This document shows positions 11,870-23,901 of a DNA stretch of 64,000 nt, piece by piece (within the stretch, counting starts at the first letter, position 1; each line of letters begins with the position of its first letter). The DNA lies in NCBI GenBank assembly GCA_025331435.1, contig JAIWNI010000088.1:1-64000 (forward strand), given 5' to 3'. This DNA comes from Choanephora cucurbitarum. Its lineage: Eukaryota; Mucoromycota; Mucoromycetes; Mucorales; Choanephoraceae. The position numbers and the translations under genes were made by a program. Under the pieces are notes generated by a model. That model saw only the letters and a program-made list of their open reading frames with translations, ran no database searches and had not been told where the DNA came from.

Positions 11870-13023
11870 CTAGACTCAAACCTTGAAGATTTTAAAAAAG
11901 GCATAAAATATTGACTGCTTCTTTAGTTGAGAATCAAAGGAGGTTATGAAGGAGTGGAGGTTTATAGAAGAAACTGTGAAACAAGGACTATGTTTGTTAT
12001 TACTAGATGACCATGTTTCATTAGATGGTTGAATTGTCTTCTTGATCAGGTAATTTAAGCGAGTGCGTTGGTGCACTAGTTGCTTTATTTAATAGTGTGC
12101 CTATTCTTGAGAAATCCACTCTTCTATTGAGCATGCTCTTCAATCGAATGGTATTTTAGCACTTAAAATGATTTTCAAGTAGAAGGATTACACGCTTATA
12201 TAAATCATACTCTTAAATCAAACACTCTTAAATCGAGAGACTACTGTATTTTCTGTTTCCATCGTTCTCAATTGTATCATGGCATTTGCCCTATGGTTGG
12301 CCTCTTTGGCTATCGCTATACTCTTTCAAAAACTACTAGCTTCAGTCATGGCACACTTGTATGCAGAAGCTCAGAGATGCGTATGTTCTACTCAAGTCTC
12401 AAGGCATTCTTCATTCAGAATCTATCATGCTTTGTGAGTTAAATGAAATTCACTTGGATCGAAAAGAAGAAGCCGTTCACTGAAGAAGATGATTGGATAT
12501 GAATAGAGGGCAATTTTCCATCTAAACTTTTCCAAGTTTGTCCGACTGCTTTGTATTACTTTCAAATGAACACATCATTCATTACGTTGAAAGCGTGTCT
12601 TACCGTATTCCGTCATGTCAATACAGATAGGCATATTCGCAATGATCTTCTATACTAGAATAAAAACAAGGTGGACCTTTTTTTTTGTTATACGTAATGT
12701 TAACCTCTTAAAGCTTAGGTCTAGGCTAGAAACTATTTATTTTTTTAAAATTCAGCAGAGAACTCAACCGCTCAGCTTACATTTGTTAACCAAAGAAGAA
12801 AGAGCATTACAATTAACGCGTACAATTCCAAGATGAAGCACAAAGATAGTACCTTGAGAAAAAAAAATCGTTGACTGATAGAATCAAAGCCCTAAAAGAA
12901 ACAAAGACAATCAAAATACCGTTTATAAAAAAAAATTTTTTTTTCTGAAGATTTGTTCTAAAAAAGATAGATCAACCTATTAAAGTGGGCTTAAAATTTA
13001 TTTATTTTTTCTTCTTTATTGCT
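11870..13023. other. Gene-poor region with a transposon-end-like sequence
   Basis: About 1.15 kb without a supported gene. Frames at 11876-12076 (-), 12280-12435 (+) and 12615-12836 (+) show no family signal. A terminal-repeat-like sequence is listed separately at 12199-12249. Confidence 0.5.
12199..12249. repeat. Possible solo terminal repeat of a pogo-like element
   Basis: Read on the minus strand, this begins TA-CAGTAGTCTCTCG and then carries two copies of GATTTAAGAGT, at 12224-12234 and 12209-12219, a 15-bp step. A CAG-type terminus next to a TA dinucleotide with subterminal repeats is the usual build of pogo/Tc1 element ends. No partner inverted copy was found nearby, so this may be a remnant or chance. 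Confidence 0.3.
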
Positions 13024-14251
13024 ATGACAACGTTGTTGCCAACACAGATTAATGAGCCTTCACAACGAAGGTTTTTCAGCAATATCGGCCTATCGCAAAA
13101 CCAAAAGAGTCAGCCAAAAGATGACACAGCGGCGATGTTCAGTCATCTAAACTCATCTGTTCAGTCTGCTTTTTCTATCCATACACCAAGTCACTTCTCA
13201 CTATCAGACAATTCAAAATTCCTTATTTGCTGCTTTATGTGGTATCTCAGTTCCTCCTTTTCAAGCAACACAGGCAAACTGATCATGAATGTGTTTCGAT
13301 ATCCAGTCACATTAACTTTTGTCCAGTTCTTTTTTGTGGCATGCTGGTGTGCTCTTATGGAACAGACGGTCGGTAGGTCAACAGGCATCAAGAGACCGAG
13401 CAAAGCTATCTTTCAGACGATTGCACCATTGTCCTTGTTTATGATTGTGGGTCATATCTTCTCAAGTGTATCAATTAGTCGTATTCCTGTCAGTTTGGTT
13501 CATACCATCAAGGTAAGCAGGTTGTGTTGATCACTACAGGCGATATTGACACTGTATAAAGGCATTAGCACCTCTCTTTACTGTCCTGTTCTATCGATTT
13601 ATCTTTCAAGTTCAATACTCATCAAAAGTTTACACTGCATTGATACCCTTGACTTTTGGTGTAGTTCTTGCCTGCAGTTTCACGTTATCCGATAACATCA
13701 TCGGCTTATCTTGTGCCTTGATCTCTTGTTTGATCTTTGTATTACAAAACATTTTCAGCAAGAAATTACTGTTTAAGGAATCCAAGATGGGCGTCAACAA
13801 TCCAAACAAGCTGGATAAAATGAACATGATGTTTTATTCTTCCAGCATTGCTTTCTGCTTGATGTTTCCATTGTGGTTGTATTCGGATGGATCTCAATTG
13901 ATCTTCAATGAAGTCAACTTGGTGGGCGTCAGTAAAGCACGTCTGGTTGGTTATTTCTTGTTGAACGGCACCACTCATTTCGCACAAAGTTGGTTTGCAT
14001 TCACCACATTAGCCATGTCTTCACCAGTCACCTATTCCATTGCCTCATTGGTCAAGCGTATTTTTGTGATTGTCATGAGTATTGTGTGGTTTGGACAACA
14101 AGTGAGTCTGATTCAAAGTGTCGGTATTGTGCTGACTTTTGTTGGACTCTGGATGTATCAACAAGCCAAAAGAGAGGTGGACCAAGGAGAATTGAAAGCT
14201 TGCGAGAAACCGATGGAAATGTTACCTACATCACATACCAAAAAAATATAG
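13024..14251 (+). CDS. Triose-phosphate/nucleotide-sugar translocator family protein (SLY41-like)
   Basis: Two exons (13024-13512, 13562-14251) give 392 aa with about eight to ten hydrophobic helices. Family landmarks are CFMWYLSSSFSSNTGK near the first helix, KALAPLFTVLFYRF at the exon junction, and SPVTYSIASLVKRIFVIV near the end, which holds the conserved Ser/Lys-Arg pair of the TPT family. SLY41 in yeast is a Golgi/ER member of the drug-metabolite transporter superfamily. The N-terminal 60 residues are hydrophilic. The start is the ATG at 13024; an upstream in-frame stretch lacks an ATG. The substrate cannot be told from the sequence. Confidence 0.85.
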
Positions 14252-15193
14252 ATGTTATTGCTTTTTCTTTGTAAGTTGCTATCACAGTCATGTCTCTTCT
14301 CCAAAAGAAAGTGAAGGATAAAATAATAAAAAAAAAAGAAGAAGGGTTGCCCTTAGAATAGATAAACCATATACACCCAAGTTCATATTGTCAAGGAATA
14401 GAGTGAAAGTGCAAAGCTTTAGAGATGGACTCTATTAAACTATTTTGTACTCATAACAGAGAAAGGAAGAAAACAGAACTCACTTTGCTCACATAAGTGA
14501 AGGCCATTGTTGCAGGTGGATTAGCTATACATAAGCATTGTTCGACTGTAGAAAGGGGGTAAACTATACAAAGAAGATTTTGGTTTGTCTAATAGTTAAG
14601 TGAGAAGTGATACACTAAAAGAAAAGAGAGTGGTAACCCTGAATAGAGGGACATCTCAAAAGCTTGTGTAGATTCGTCTGCAACATGTAGCCCACTCATC
14701 AAAGGCTTTATAAACTAAAAAGAGAGAAAGAGAAAGGCCCAAAAATTGAACGGCGGGTCAATCTGGACTGCTAATGCAATGAGTGTGATTTCTTTGTCCT
14801 AAACGGGAATGACTAACACGAGAAAAAGGATAGTAAGGAAAACAAGACAAAGAATAGCTTATCAATGGCTTTCTTATTAAAGATGCCGTAACAATCACTG
14901 GTTCATTCTTTTCTTATTGGTCATTTTGCCATGCTGTTAAATTGTACAGTCTGTCGACTCTTCTAAATCATTTTTTTTTATCTTTGCTGAGAGACAATGG
15001 TATGTTGCACAAACAAACTCTTTTTATATACTGAAAACGAGTGATTGAACGTTTCTTTTATTCCCTCACTTTTTTTTTCCCTCTTTTTTTTTCTCCTTTG
15101 AGACTTTTCTCTCTCGCTTTATTATTTATCTAGTTCGACCAGTATCACGCGAAATAAGAGATAAAGAGGCAACCATTTTTCTAAAAATCAAAA
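14252..15193. other. Intergenic region with CT-rich promoter tract
   Basis: About 0.94 kb without a gene. A CT/poly-T tract at 15058-15125 precedes the next start codon. Confidence 0.6.
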
Positions 15194-16176
15194 ATGTCTT
15201 CTGAATCACCTATTATGCAGGTGCCAGAGCCAGAGGAAAGTTACAACAATGAAGAACTGATCTACCAACAACATCAAGATGACCTAGACGAATTCGATAA
15301 CCATGACACCATTCCTCAAAAGTTGAAACTTGACTTGAGAGGCACTCGTATGGAACTGCATCGAGACACTTTGATCAATTTACCAGAAAGCCTGTTGATA
15401 GCCATGTTTCCCAATGGCCTTGTGTTGGCTCGACCTCATGAAGATTTTGACGACGAAGACGACGACGACGATGATGATGGTCATTCAGTCGGTATGGACG
15501 AACAGGTCAATATTGTCGATTTCGATCCTGCTTGTCTTGAGTATGTATTGCAGTTCTATACACACGCAGCTCAGGTACGTGACCAAAATCAACAGAATCC
15601 TGAACTTCAGCATCTCTTGGCTGCCTCTGCTGCTTCTTCACCTGTCTATTATACACTCTTGACGAAACAGCCTATCATTGTGTTGCGTGAAGAACTCGAG
15701 TACTTTTGTTTGCCTACCCAAAAGAACCAGAATGCAAAACATCTCAAGTTGGCTGCCGGAAAATACCTCACTAAACATGATCTTATCTTTGATGCACTTC
15801 AAAAGAATATCTCACGAGAAAACAACGTCGCTGAGCAACATTTGATCGACATGCTATGTGACGCTGGTTTCCAACGAGATGATCATTGGGGATATCGTGA
15901 AATTGAACCTTTAAAGACGACCATTGTCAGTATGGCTCTTGTCTTGTTAAAGACGATTGGTCCAGATAATCATATGGCTACAGCACAAAAGCTCTTTTTG
16001 TTCTGGAGAAAGCCTGCCGTAAGTTACACTTTGATCTGGACTGAATTCTATCTTATTGATCCTATTTTTTTTAATAGAGAAAATGTTGGTGGGATGGTGA
16101 TTCTGTGGAAATTGAAGGACAATCTATTCGTTTATGGGCCAGAAGAACCTGGACATTGGAATTAGCTTTAGTTTGA
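15194..16176 (+). CDS. whi2: WHI2-like BTB-domain stress-response protein
   Basis: Exon 1 (15194-16018) encodes 275 aa with LDLRGTRMELHRDTLINLPESLL, the opening of a BTB/POZ fold typical of fungal WHI2-like proteins, an acidic Asp-rich insert (about residues 86-95), and a C-terminal half found in Whi2. Whi2 partners the Psr1/Psr2 phosphatases and dampens TORC1 and Ras signalling under stress. The intron is 16019-16076. The last exon should encode a CWWDGDSVEIEG...WARRTWTLELALV tail ending at 16176, but the splice phase puts it one base out of frame; as written the frame stops after RKMLVGW near 16100. A run of five A at 16079-16083 is the likely slip site. Either the assembly has one extra A or the C-terminus is truly shortened. 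Confidence 0.75.
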
Positions 16177-16418
16177 TGATTAGTTTTTTTTTATTATTTA
16201 ATTATACCAACCAATTGTTTTTATCGAGGATTTTGCTTTACCTTGTTGTTGAGCTTATAAAACAGCATGTGTGTATTTCTTTTTTTTTTTTGTTTCGATA
16301 GGAATAAGATCACAAATTAAATTGAATTTCTCTATGGTAACAAAATACACATAAAGAGACAGATAGGGTGATTGTTTTTTTTAAACAGGATCAAAAGAAA
16401 GCATATTGGTTTATTTGT

Positions 16419-18528
16419 TCAACAAGTAATTGCATGCGATTCTCTTTCATTTTCAGTTCTATCTACTACTACATCATCCTCTTCATCTTCTTCGTCTTCA
16501 TCACTATCTTCTTCATAGTATATCTTGGTCGCTCGGTTATCAATTGTGCTGGTAGGATGAATGGCCATAGAGGATACTCTCTTTGTCAATGATGGATGAG
16601 AAGGTAGACTGGAGTCCAGATAATGATTGGCAACCATATAGGCAAATGCTATATGATCTGGTGCATCATTCGAGGTAGTGTGAGCGGGATCTTTTGTTAA
16701 GTTGTGGGTATAAGCAGCACTAGCTCTCTTGTTTGTCAAAGGAGGAGAAGAAAGCGTGGGGACCTTGGTGCTCTTGCTGATGTGGAGTGAGGGTCGAGGG
16801 ATTTGCGGTTTCGACAGGAAGGGTGAAAGGAGAGGAGATTCAGCTGATGCATCACGAACAAATATGTTGGATGCAGATGCACTTCGGGTAGGCACAGGTG
16901 TGTCAATCGGAGAATCCGATGAGTAGGATCCAGTGGGAGATTCTTTTTTAGTACGGGTACGTCTTGGAGGAGGTGGGAGACCTGAGAATGTATGAGGAGA
17001 CGGCTTGAATGAATGGTGCGTGGAATGTGTTGGAAGCGTGGCTCCAGCTGACAATGGGTGGTGATCCAATGAGGTGTTGCTGATCTTTCTCGAGACAGGT
17101 GTAAGTGGAATGTCTTCTTCATGGAACGAAGATGCTTTGCTGACAGCATAGATGGAGGGAGGGTGAGGAGGTAGGTCCTTGATCTCATGGGAGGGAAGAG
17201 AGCCTGATCTTCCTCTCAGTAAACATTGAGCCGACTTGAGTTTTCGGAGACCTTGTTCAGTTGGCGTACCTTCTCGTCTGGCATGCTGTTTGTTTGGACG
17301 AGCATGCAATGAATCCGATCGTTTTGTCGGGCTATCGGACACTTCAACTGCCAAGGGTCGTTTATGATGCCTTCGTTCGATCGAATGGCGAAGGGATGCG
17401 TCGTCTAGTGGAGGGAATGCATGAGGGGCAGTGGAGAGTCGGATAGGCATCTTGACACGGACTTCTTCTTGGTTCTGGCCTAAGTTGAATGTGATCTCGA
17501 TTTGATGCGCTATCGTGATGATAGGAGATTCAATTCCACACAGAAGATGGGTGTCTAATTGATGTCGAAGGATCAAGGGAATTGAATCAAACTTGTCGTC
17601 TGGATCAATGGTGTTCAACATGACAGGTCGAGTCTGCCTAAAGAACCTGGAGGGACCCATGTCATTCTGTTTGGCTGGTTTATGGGCTTTCATACCGACA
17701 GATGTACTGCTCTTTTTACTGCACATGTAAGCCATATCTATCTCTGCTTTGGATATATTACGACATCTATCCAAGAGAATGAATTAGACACACAACAGCT
17801 GATCACAAAAATGACGATAGTTACTTGTAAATTTCTATCTGAATCAGCTGCGTACTGATAAATTTGACCGGCGCTTTATCGAGACACTTGAACATGATAT
17901 TGATTGGTATATATCCTTGATCGATAAAGACTATCTTTGGCAACTCTAATTCAAACAAGAACTTTTTCTGAACAATATGTTCATAGAGTCGCGAAGCAAT
18001 ATGTAAGGCTGTGTCTCTGGAAGGCAACAAATGACGATGGATGACGATAGGCTGATGGGCGATGACGACTTTGCTGCAGCCGACTGTCATTTTTGCTTCA
18101 ATTCGATATCGAATGAAACCTGCTCTGGTGGAGAAACTTCTAGGGTAAATATCAGGGATTTCAATCTCCCATGGTATCAAGTGTACACCTGCATCCAACA
18201 TGACTGGCTTCAGTAACACTTTTGACTTTAATTTGGGTAAAATGGGTGTCAGCAAATCTTGTTGTGGGTGATATTGCTGTTGGTGTTGGTAGGTGTGGAA
18301 ATGATTGTTGGGTGCTTTGAGTGAGTGATTGACGGCTGATTCACCCTTGAATTTAACAGATACCGATTTGATCTTGATGGCTTTGGCCAATGTGAGTCGA
18401 ATGTGTCCCTTCAGGAGTTGACTGTGGTCATTGTCAGTCATGTCTTTCATAGGCGTCTTTTCAGAGCCCAAGAAATTGAGGTTTTTCTTGAAGGATTCAA
18501 CTTCAACAGACAATATGCCATCTTTCAT
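16419..18528 (-). CDS. Alpha-arrestin (ART/Rod1-like) trafficking adaptor
   Basis: Two exons (18528-17825, 17766-16419) encode about 683 aa. The N-terminal half is an arrestin fold: LLKGHIRLTLAKAIKIKSVSVKFKGE, a VHLIPWEIEIPDIYPRSF strand typical of arrestin_N, then an arrestin_C domain across the intron (PVKFISTQLIQIEIYK... to FNLGQNQEEVRVKMPIRL). The tail (about residues 390-683) is low complexity, rich in Ser and Pro, and ends in an acidic run. Alpha-arrestins recruit Rsp5/Nedd4 ubiquitin ligases to plasma membrane transporters. An obvious PPxY motif was not seen; PPPPRR and PPHPPS stretches occur. It is convergent with the WHI2-like gene, 242 bp away. Confidence 0.85.
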
Positions 18529-19019
18529 CGTTTTTTTTAAAAAAGAAATTAGAGTAAAGAAAAAGAGAAATACAATTGTTATCAAATTCCAGAAATGACA
18601 CCTAACTTATTTGAATTTGGTTACACCGGTTGTGTCACCTTATAGCGTGTATATTTTTTGGCTTGTTCCTCAACCTTATAATTTAAATGAATTATATCCA
18701 ACGAATTACTAACCTCAGGACATTGGTTCTATCTGTGCCAATAAGCTTTATATGAAAATAGTCTATGAACCCCAAAGACAAGCTCCGAATCTGATTTTTC
18801 TATTGATGAGACAAAAACAAGTGTTGATCTCAAAGGAGACCAATACAAGACAGTATTTCGTTTTCATTATAAATCTAGAAACTAGCTAATGTCCAGCTTT
18901 ATCAATAGCTTTTTTTTAATCAGTCTATCCTCAATAAAGGCAACCAAAATGCAAGTATAAAAATAAAATAGAAAAGACCGTATGGCCCCCCAAAAAAACA
19001 TTGACACTCTGATTTACCC

Positions 19020-19073
<54 letters not shown>

Positions 19074-21101
19074 TGAGAGTAAGGGTGATAGAGAGCGCCG
19101 CTCCAAAAAAAAAAAGCATGAAGATCATTTGAGTTTCTGTTTCGGTTCTAACTTGAAGTAAACTAAACTTCTTTTTGATTCCCACAAATACCCTAGAACA
19201 ATCTGAAGCGACCATAAGTGTATCTTGAATTCACACATTTACTATTCTTCGAATGTCAAATTTTGACTAAGGTTGCAAGAATTGAAGCTAGTCAAATACG
19301 GAATCAGAAAAGATGTGACAAAAAGTAAATTAAAGAACATGGTTTGGAACTGATTTGGTGACGTTATTTTATTTTTTTGAAGATCTAATTAATATAGAAA
19401 GATGTTGCCTTGGCAGTAGATATTAGTGATCTTACATAAGAAGACACTCTATTATATAACATGCACTATGTTTATATTGTAGCATGTTTTTTTTTGCGAT
19501 AGTACAAGCATATTTTTGTTTTTGCACAAGTAGTTCATAACGTGTATTACATGATTTGTTCAAATGAAACTCATTCAGGCTGTATTATTGGTATTTGCTT
19601 TGTTGTGTGTATTGTGGCTGTATTTTAGCCTGCCAACTAGTTGAATGAGGCTATTGTCCTATGACATGGAAAGAGTGCTTTGAGCACCGTTACCGTGGCA
19701 TCATCTCTTACATTCATGAAAAAAAGGCTTTCTATCATGACGCATGAGCAAGAGAGGTGTTTTAATCTCTCCCATTAAACCCCACACGTTTTTGGTAGGT
19801 ACTTAATTTGTTATCACGAAAGCAAATTAAGTCAATAAAGCTATGGTTACTCACTGTTGATCTACAACTACTAAATATATATTAAAAAAAAAAAGAAAAC
19901 AAAGAAATGTATGAGGGTCAGACAATTTACCTCTTCCATACTAGAGCCGTTTGCTGCTAATTTGAGTTGGTAGAGGGATTCTCGAAATTGTCTTCAGAGA
20001 TAGATCAGTCATATACTCAATTGCTCATCTCAACAGTTAAATCAAATGATCAACGCTTTAGTATATGACAATGACACTTGGGCTTATGAAATTGTCTTTC
20101 TTCCTTCAATTAGCGACAAACCTAAATAGTGCGATATCTTGCTCTCTCTCCAAATGATGCTGAGGTTTTTGTAGTCTTGATCAGTAACAAAAAAAAGGGA
20201 CATAAAATAAAATCTGAATGGTAGGTATATCTTTGTGTGTCAAGAAATAAACAAAGATAGTAGCTTGCCAACAGTCTCTTATAGTAAGAACCGTCTCCTT
20301 TCATCCCATAGAATAGACTGCTAATAGTTGAGAACGATATTTCTTTCATAGCGCATCCTAAGGGATTCAATACACCATTAAAAAGAAGATAGAGAACTGA
20401 TTCATAGGTAAACAGTATCATCTTTGCTTTTCTTTAGAACAACGCAAGCTAAAGGCACATGAAAAAGAACCAAAAGGAATATTCTTTAGAGAGTTGGTTT
20501 ACATAGCAAAACTATCTTGACTATAGCTATCTAATTAATACTAATCGGGAGAGTTTGTGTGTGTTATTTTGCCTTTGTTGAACTACTAACTGTACTCGGA
20601 GAGCAATTTTTTTTCTCAATTGCATTCAATAAACCCAAACCAAATACTCTGAATCATGTACTAGTTGTCAATGAAGTCCGTTCCTAAGATATCGTCCCAA
20701 AGAAAAGACAACATCAACTTAATTTAGGCATTTCCGTAGACATGTACTACACAATGTTTAAATTAAAGTTAAACTGGATAGAATAGAATTTTTGAGCAAC
20801 TGAATCTTCTTTTGGTTAGAAAACACCGTGTTCTGTTGATCTTTCTCTCTATGATTTATAAGCAAAGTAAACTATCATTTGGTCTCATTAACTTATGGTT
20901 GATTGGATGAAATCGATGTGTCGATCAAACCTCAAGTCTTTTTTGAAAAATTCATATATATATTAAATTAACATACCATTGATTTTAATAATAGACTTGT
21001 TAACCCAATGGCAACACAAAAAAAACTAGACTAGCCAATCACAACGTGCATTATCTCGATAAAAAGACGATCAAACTTACTATTCTGCCATAGTTGACCT
21101 T
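18529..21101. other. Gene-poor AT-rich region
   Basis: About 2.6 kb with no supported gene. It holds the (GA)24 microsatellite at 19023-19070. A 26-codon frame at 19564-19644 (MKLIQAVLLVFALLCVLWLY...) resembles a signal peptide but stops at once. The open frame at 20122-20421 (-) has no features. Confidence 0.5.
19023..19070. repeat. (GA)24 dinucleotide microsatellite
   Basis: Forty-eight bases of perfect GA repeat, longer than any other in the window. It is intergenic and would be expected to vary in length between strains. Confidence 0.95.
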
Positions 21102-22123
21102 TCATCTAAACCAAGCATGGAATGCATACCGATCTTTTTGAGTAGCAAGTATTTCATAGTCCACTGCACCACTGAGGGCAATAAAGATACGTCCTAAAGT
21201 AGGTGAAAGAACACGATCTGCTCCTTTGGGTAGACCGCTTTGATCGACAGGACTACAGACCTTCAGTTCACCACCGTCCTGAGGTGTCCATTCAGAAGAC
21301 AAATAGATCAGAACAGTGATCCTTCTTTGATCTGGATCATCTGTGGGGAATGCATCGCGATGACGTCCATAGCACCCACCAGGAGCAAAATGAGATAATT
21401 GATATTCGTTCTGACCATTCAGTTTGATCATCTTGGCCAGATCTTTGTACAGGTGCGTATGGACATAGTCGACAATCGACTTTAGGTGTGGAGGTGCCTT
21501 CACGATGCCTTCGTTTTCATTGGGTTCATTTTCAGTATTGAACCTTTGAGATAAAATGTGTTAACAATGAATCAAAGGAGGGGGGGGGTTGACACATAAC
21601 GTACCAAACAATCTCGTCATCACGTCGAATTGAACCTGAATTGGTTGTGGAAGGTATCCAATGTGCTAACTGTTGAGCTTCTTGAGATGCACCTAAAAAT
21701 TGCATGGGATTAAAACACATTGTATTTCTTTTCTTAGCTGATGTCACCTTTCAACGTATCCAAATCAATCAATCCTTCAATTTCTGTCCAACCTGTTCCA
21801 TACAATTCCTCCAGTGCCTTTGGTGTCAAACACGTTAGGTGCCATGCCTCGCTTTGACTTTGAGAAGCGGTTGAATTCAATTCGTGATAGAACAAGCGTT
21901 GTACGGCCGTCAGAGGATCTTCTTGTTGGTCCAAAAATCGAAGCAATTCGTTTTCTGAAAGTTCTTCAACTATCTCTTCTTCTTGATCTTCATATTCTTC
22001 GGGATGGTATTCAAAGTCATCGGGTAGATCACTTTTATCGTCTGGAAATTCGGGTAGTTCGTTTGTGTCAGTGGCTGCTAAACGAACAAGACGTTCTTCT
22101 AAGGACTCCTGTTTGTTGGACAT
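21102..22123 (-). CDS. 2OG-Fe(II) oxygenase (prolyl hydroxylase-like), distal iron-ligand His apparently lost
   Basis: Three exons (22123-21748, 21692-21605, 21543-21102) give 301 aa. Residues 20-60 are acidic. The C-terminal double-stranded beta-helix has YQLSHFAPGGCYGRHRDAF with the proximal H-x-D iron ligands at about 215-217, then ITVLIYLSSEWTPQDGGELKV as in prolyl 4-hydroxylases, and DRYAFHAWFR at the end, where the Arg would bind 2-oxoglutarate. Aligned by eye with PHD/P4H enzymes, the distal ligand position (HEV in the family) reads DYEIL here, a Tyr codon TAT at 21156-21158. That suggests a changed or lost active site. The His in FHAWF lies on the next strand and is not the usual ligand. 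The substrate is unknown. Confidence 0.8.
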
Positions 22124-23901
22124 TTTTAAGAAAAAGAAAGAGATACTACTTTGCTGCAAAAAAAAAAAAAATTGGCCTTCTATTTTGGGGGAGGATGATA
22201 TACAAATAATTTTTAAGGTGAGTTCAAAGCAGCTTTAGCTCATTTCTACCCTAAGAAAATAAAAAAGTATTCGGTTTAGATAAAAGGCATTGGAGTCAAG
22301 TGGAATAAACTAAATAGACAATTCATTGATTGCCAAATGAAAAAGATAGACTGTAGTTCATAAGAATATGTAAAGATGAAGCTGTGCATGACATAGTTAG
22401 GACGTACCTATTCTTTTAGGTAACCACACTAAAGCAGTAATTGTTCCCCCAAAATTTTCTTGTTTGAGGAATGATGTGCAACTGTGATCTGTTTTTTATG
22501 CTGATTTCAGTACAGTATTCGAATGGAGACCAGCATATGGCGAACAAGTAATTCAAAGTATTTTGTAGTTAGGATGATAGATTCAACATCATTCATTGTG
22601 ATCGTGGGGCTTTATCTTAACTTTCAACTGCCTTATGTATCATCACTCATATCACAGTGAATTCAAAAAAAAGTCTCCGCTACCAGAATAGAAAACCAAG
22701 TGCTTAAAAGTATGGAGAGGTAATAATTAAAGAACTAACGGAGAATAGCAGTGAATTTCTGTGATGGAGCTCAATCTTTGATTGCTCTAGAATAAAAGCC
22801 CATTCATGGCAAAGCAGAACAAACCCCAAAACCAGTTAATAGGGTCCAAAACACAGCACAGTTATCCTCTCCACTTAATGTCTCATCTGAAGGAGCTATT
22901 GTATAGTTAGTGATAAGGTATGAGGATGTATTTACTGTCAAAAGTGAAATTCTTGAGTGTGATTTATGCACAATAGAATTTGCATGAGTAGTTTAAGGCA
23001 ATGAGTGCTTACGAGACTATGGCTAAACTTCATGGGAAACATCACTTGCCTTGCCTCTCTCTTTGGTGATAATATGTCGCTGGTGATTGCGTTGCTATTA
23101 TTATTAGCATCCACAACAACTTGTTTCGTGTACTGATTTCAGTGCAGTCATTTTCTGACAAAAATAATTTTCAAGAAACAATTCATCAAACGAAACCCTA
23201 CCGCTTTCTACAGAACGATAATGAGGTACCGAAGCTTATGCCCCCCCCCTATGTCGCCATCCCGTCTATTGAATGATAAATATCTTATTTGCAAGTAACT
23301 TTCTACACTGTAATGAAACCAACACAGTGATAGCATAAACGACTCATTCAAAAAAGGTTTTTTTGGGGGACAGTTACTGATTTAGTGTGACCCCCCTTGT
23401 TCGGAGCCAAGTGTCAAAGTATACCTCATAATATAAATCACTTTAGAGCTCGACTGTAATAACATACTTGGATAAGGAAACAGTATTCTAGTGCTTTTTT
23501 AAAGGTTGACTCGTATATAATGAGCCAAGTTCAATAACATCTATAGGACGACTAACTAGAGATTAAATGATGCAGTGGGGGAAGCTTAAAGTGTGTTTTT
23601 TCGAGCCACATGCGACTGTTTGACATATTCAAATCAACTTCTCGGTCGATTCTAGCTAGACATTGACCTCAAGAACATCTTGACAAAAATCAATACTATG
23701 ATGTACCAAATATCATAAGAAAAAAAAAGACAAATCAAAAGGAAAACGATAGCGTCAAACTAAGCTTTTATCCCTCGTGCAAATAAGATTCCAACTACCG
23801 CTTATGAAGCTTGAGTTTCAAAATTAGCTCTATGGAAAACTTTTTGATAGACTCTCCTTTTCCTTTTTTTTCTCTCTCTCCTTTTTTTTTTATAAATTAT
23901 A
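22124..23901. other. Gene-poor AT-rich region
   Basis: About 1.8 kb with no supported coding frame on either strand. It holds a run of eight C near 23241-23248. The right end is a CT/poly-T promoter tract (23860-23890) before CCT5. Confidence 0.55.

Noticed and set aside
19564..19644. Short secreted-peptide-like ORF (MKLIQAVLLVFALL...)
   Set aside because: Only 26 codons, and the Cys-containing stretch after it is out of frame and stops early; no splice joins them.
20122..20421. 99-codon minus-strand frame in the 18.5-21 kb gap
   Set aside because: No recognisable domain, no introns or promoter tract, AT-driven composition.
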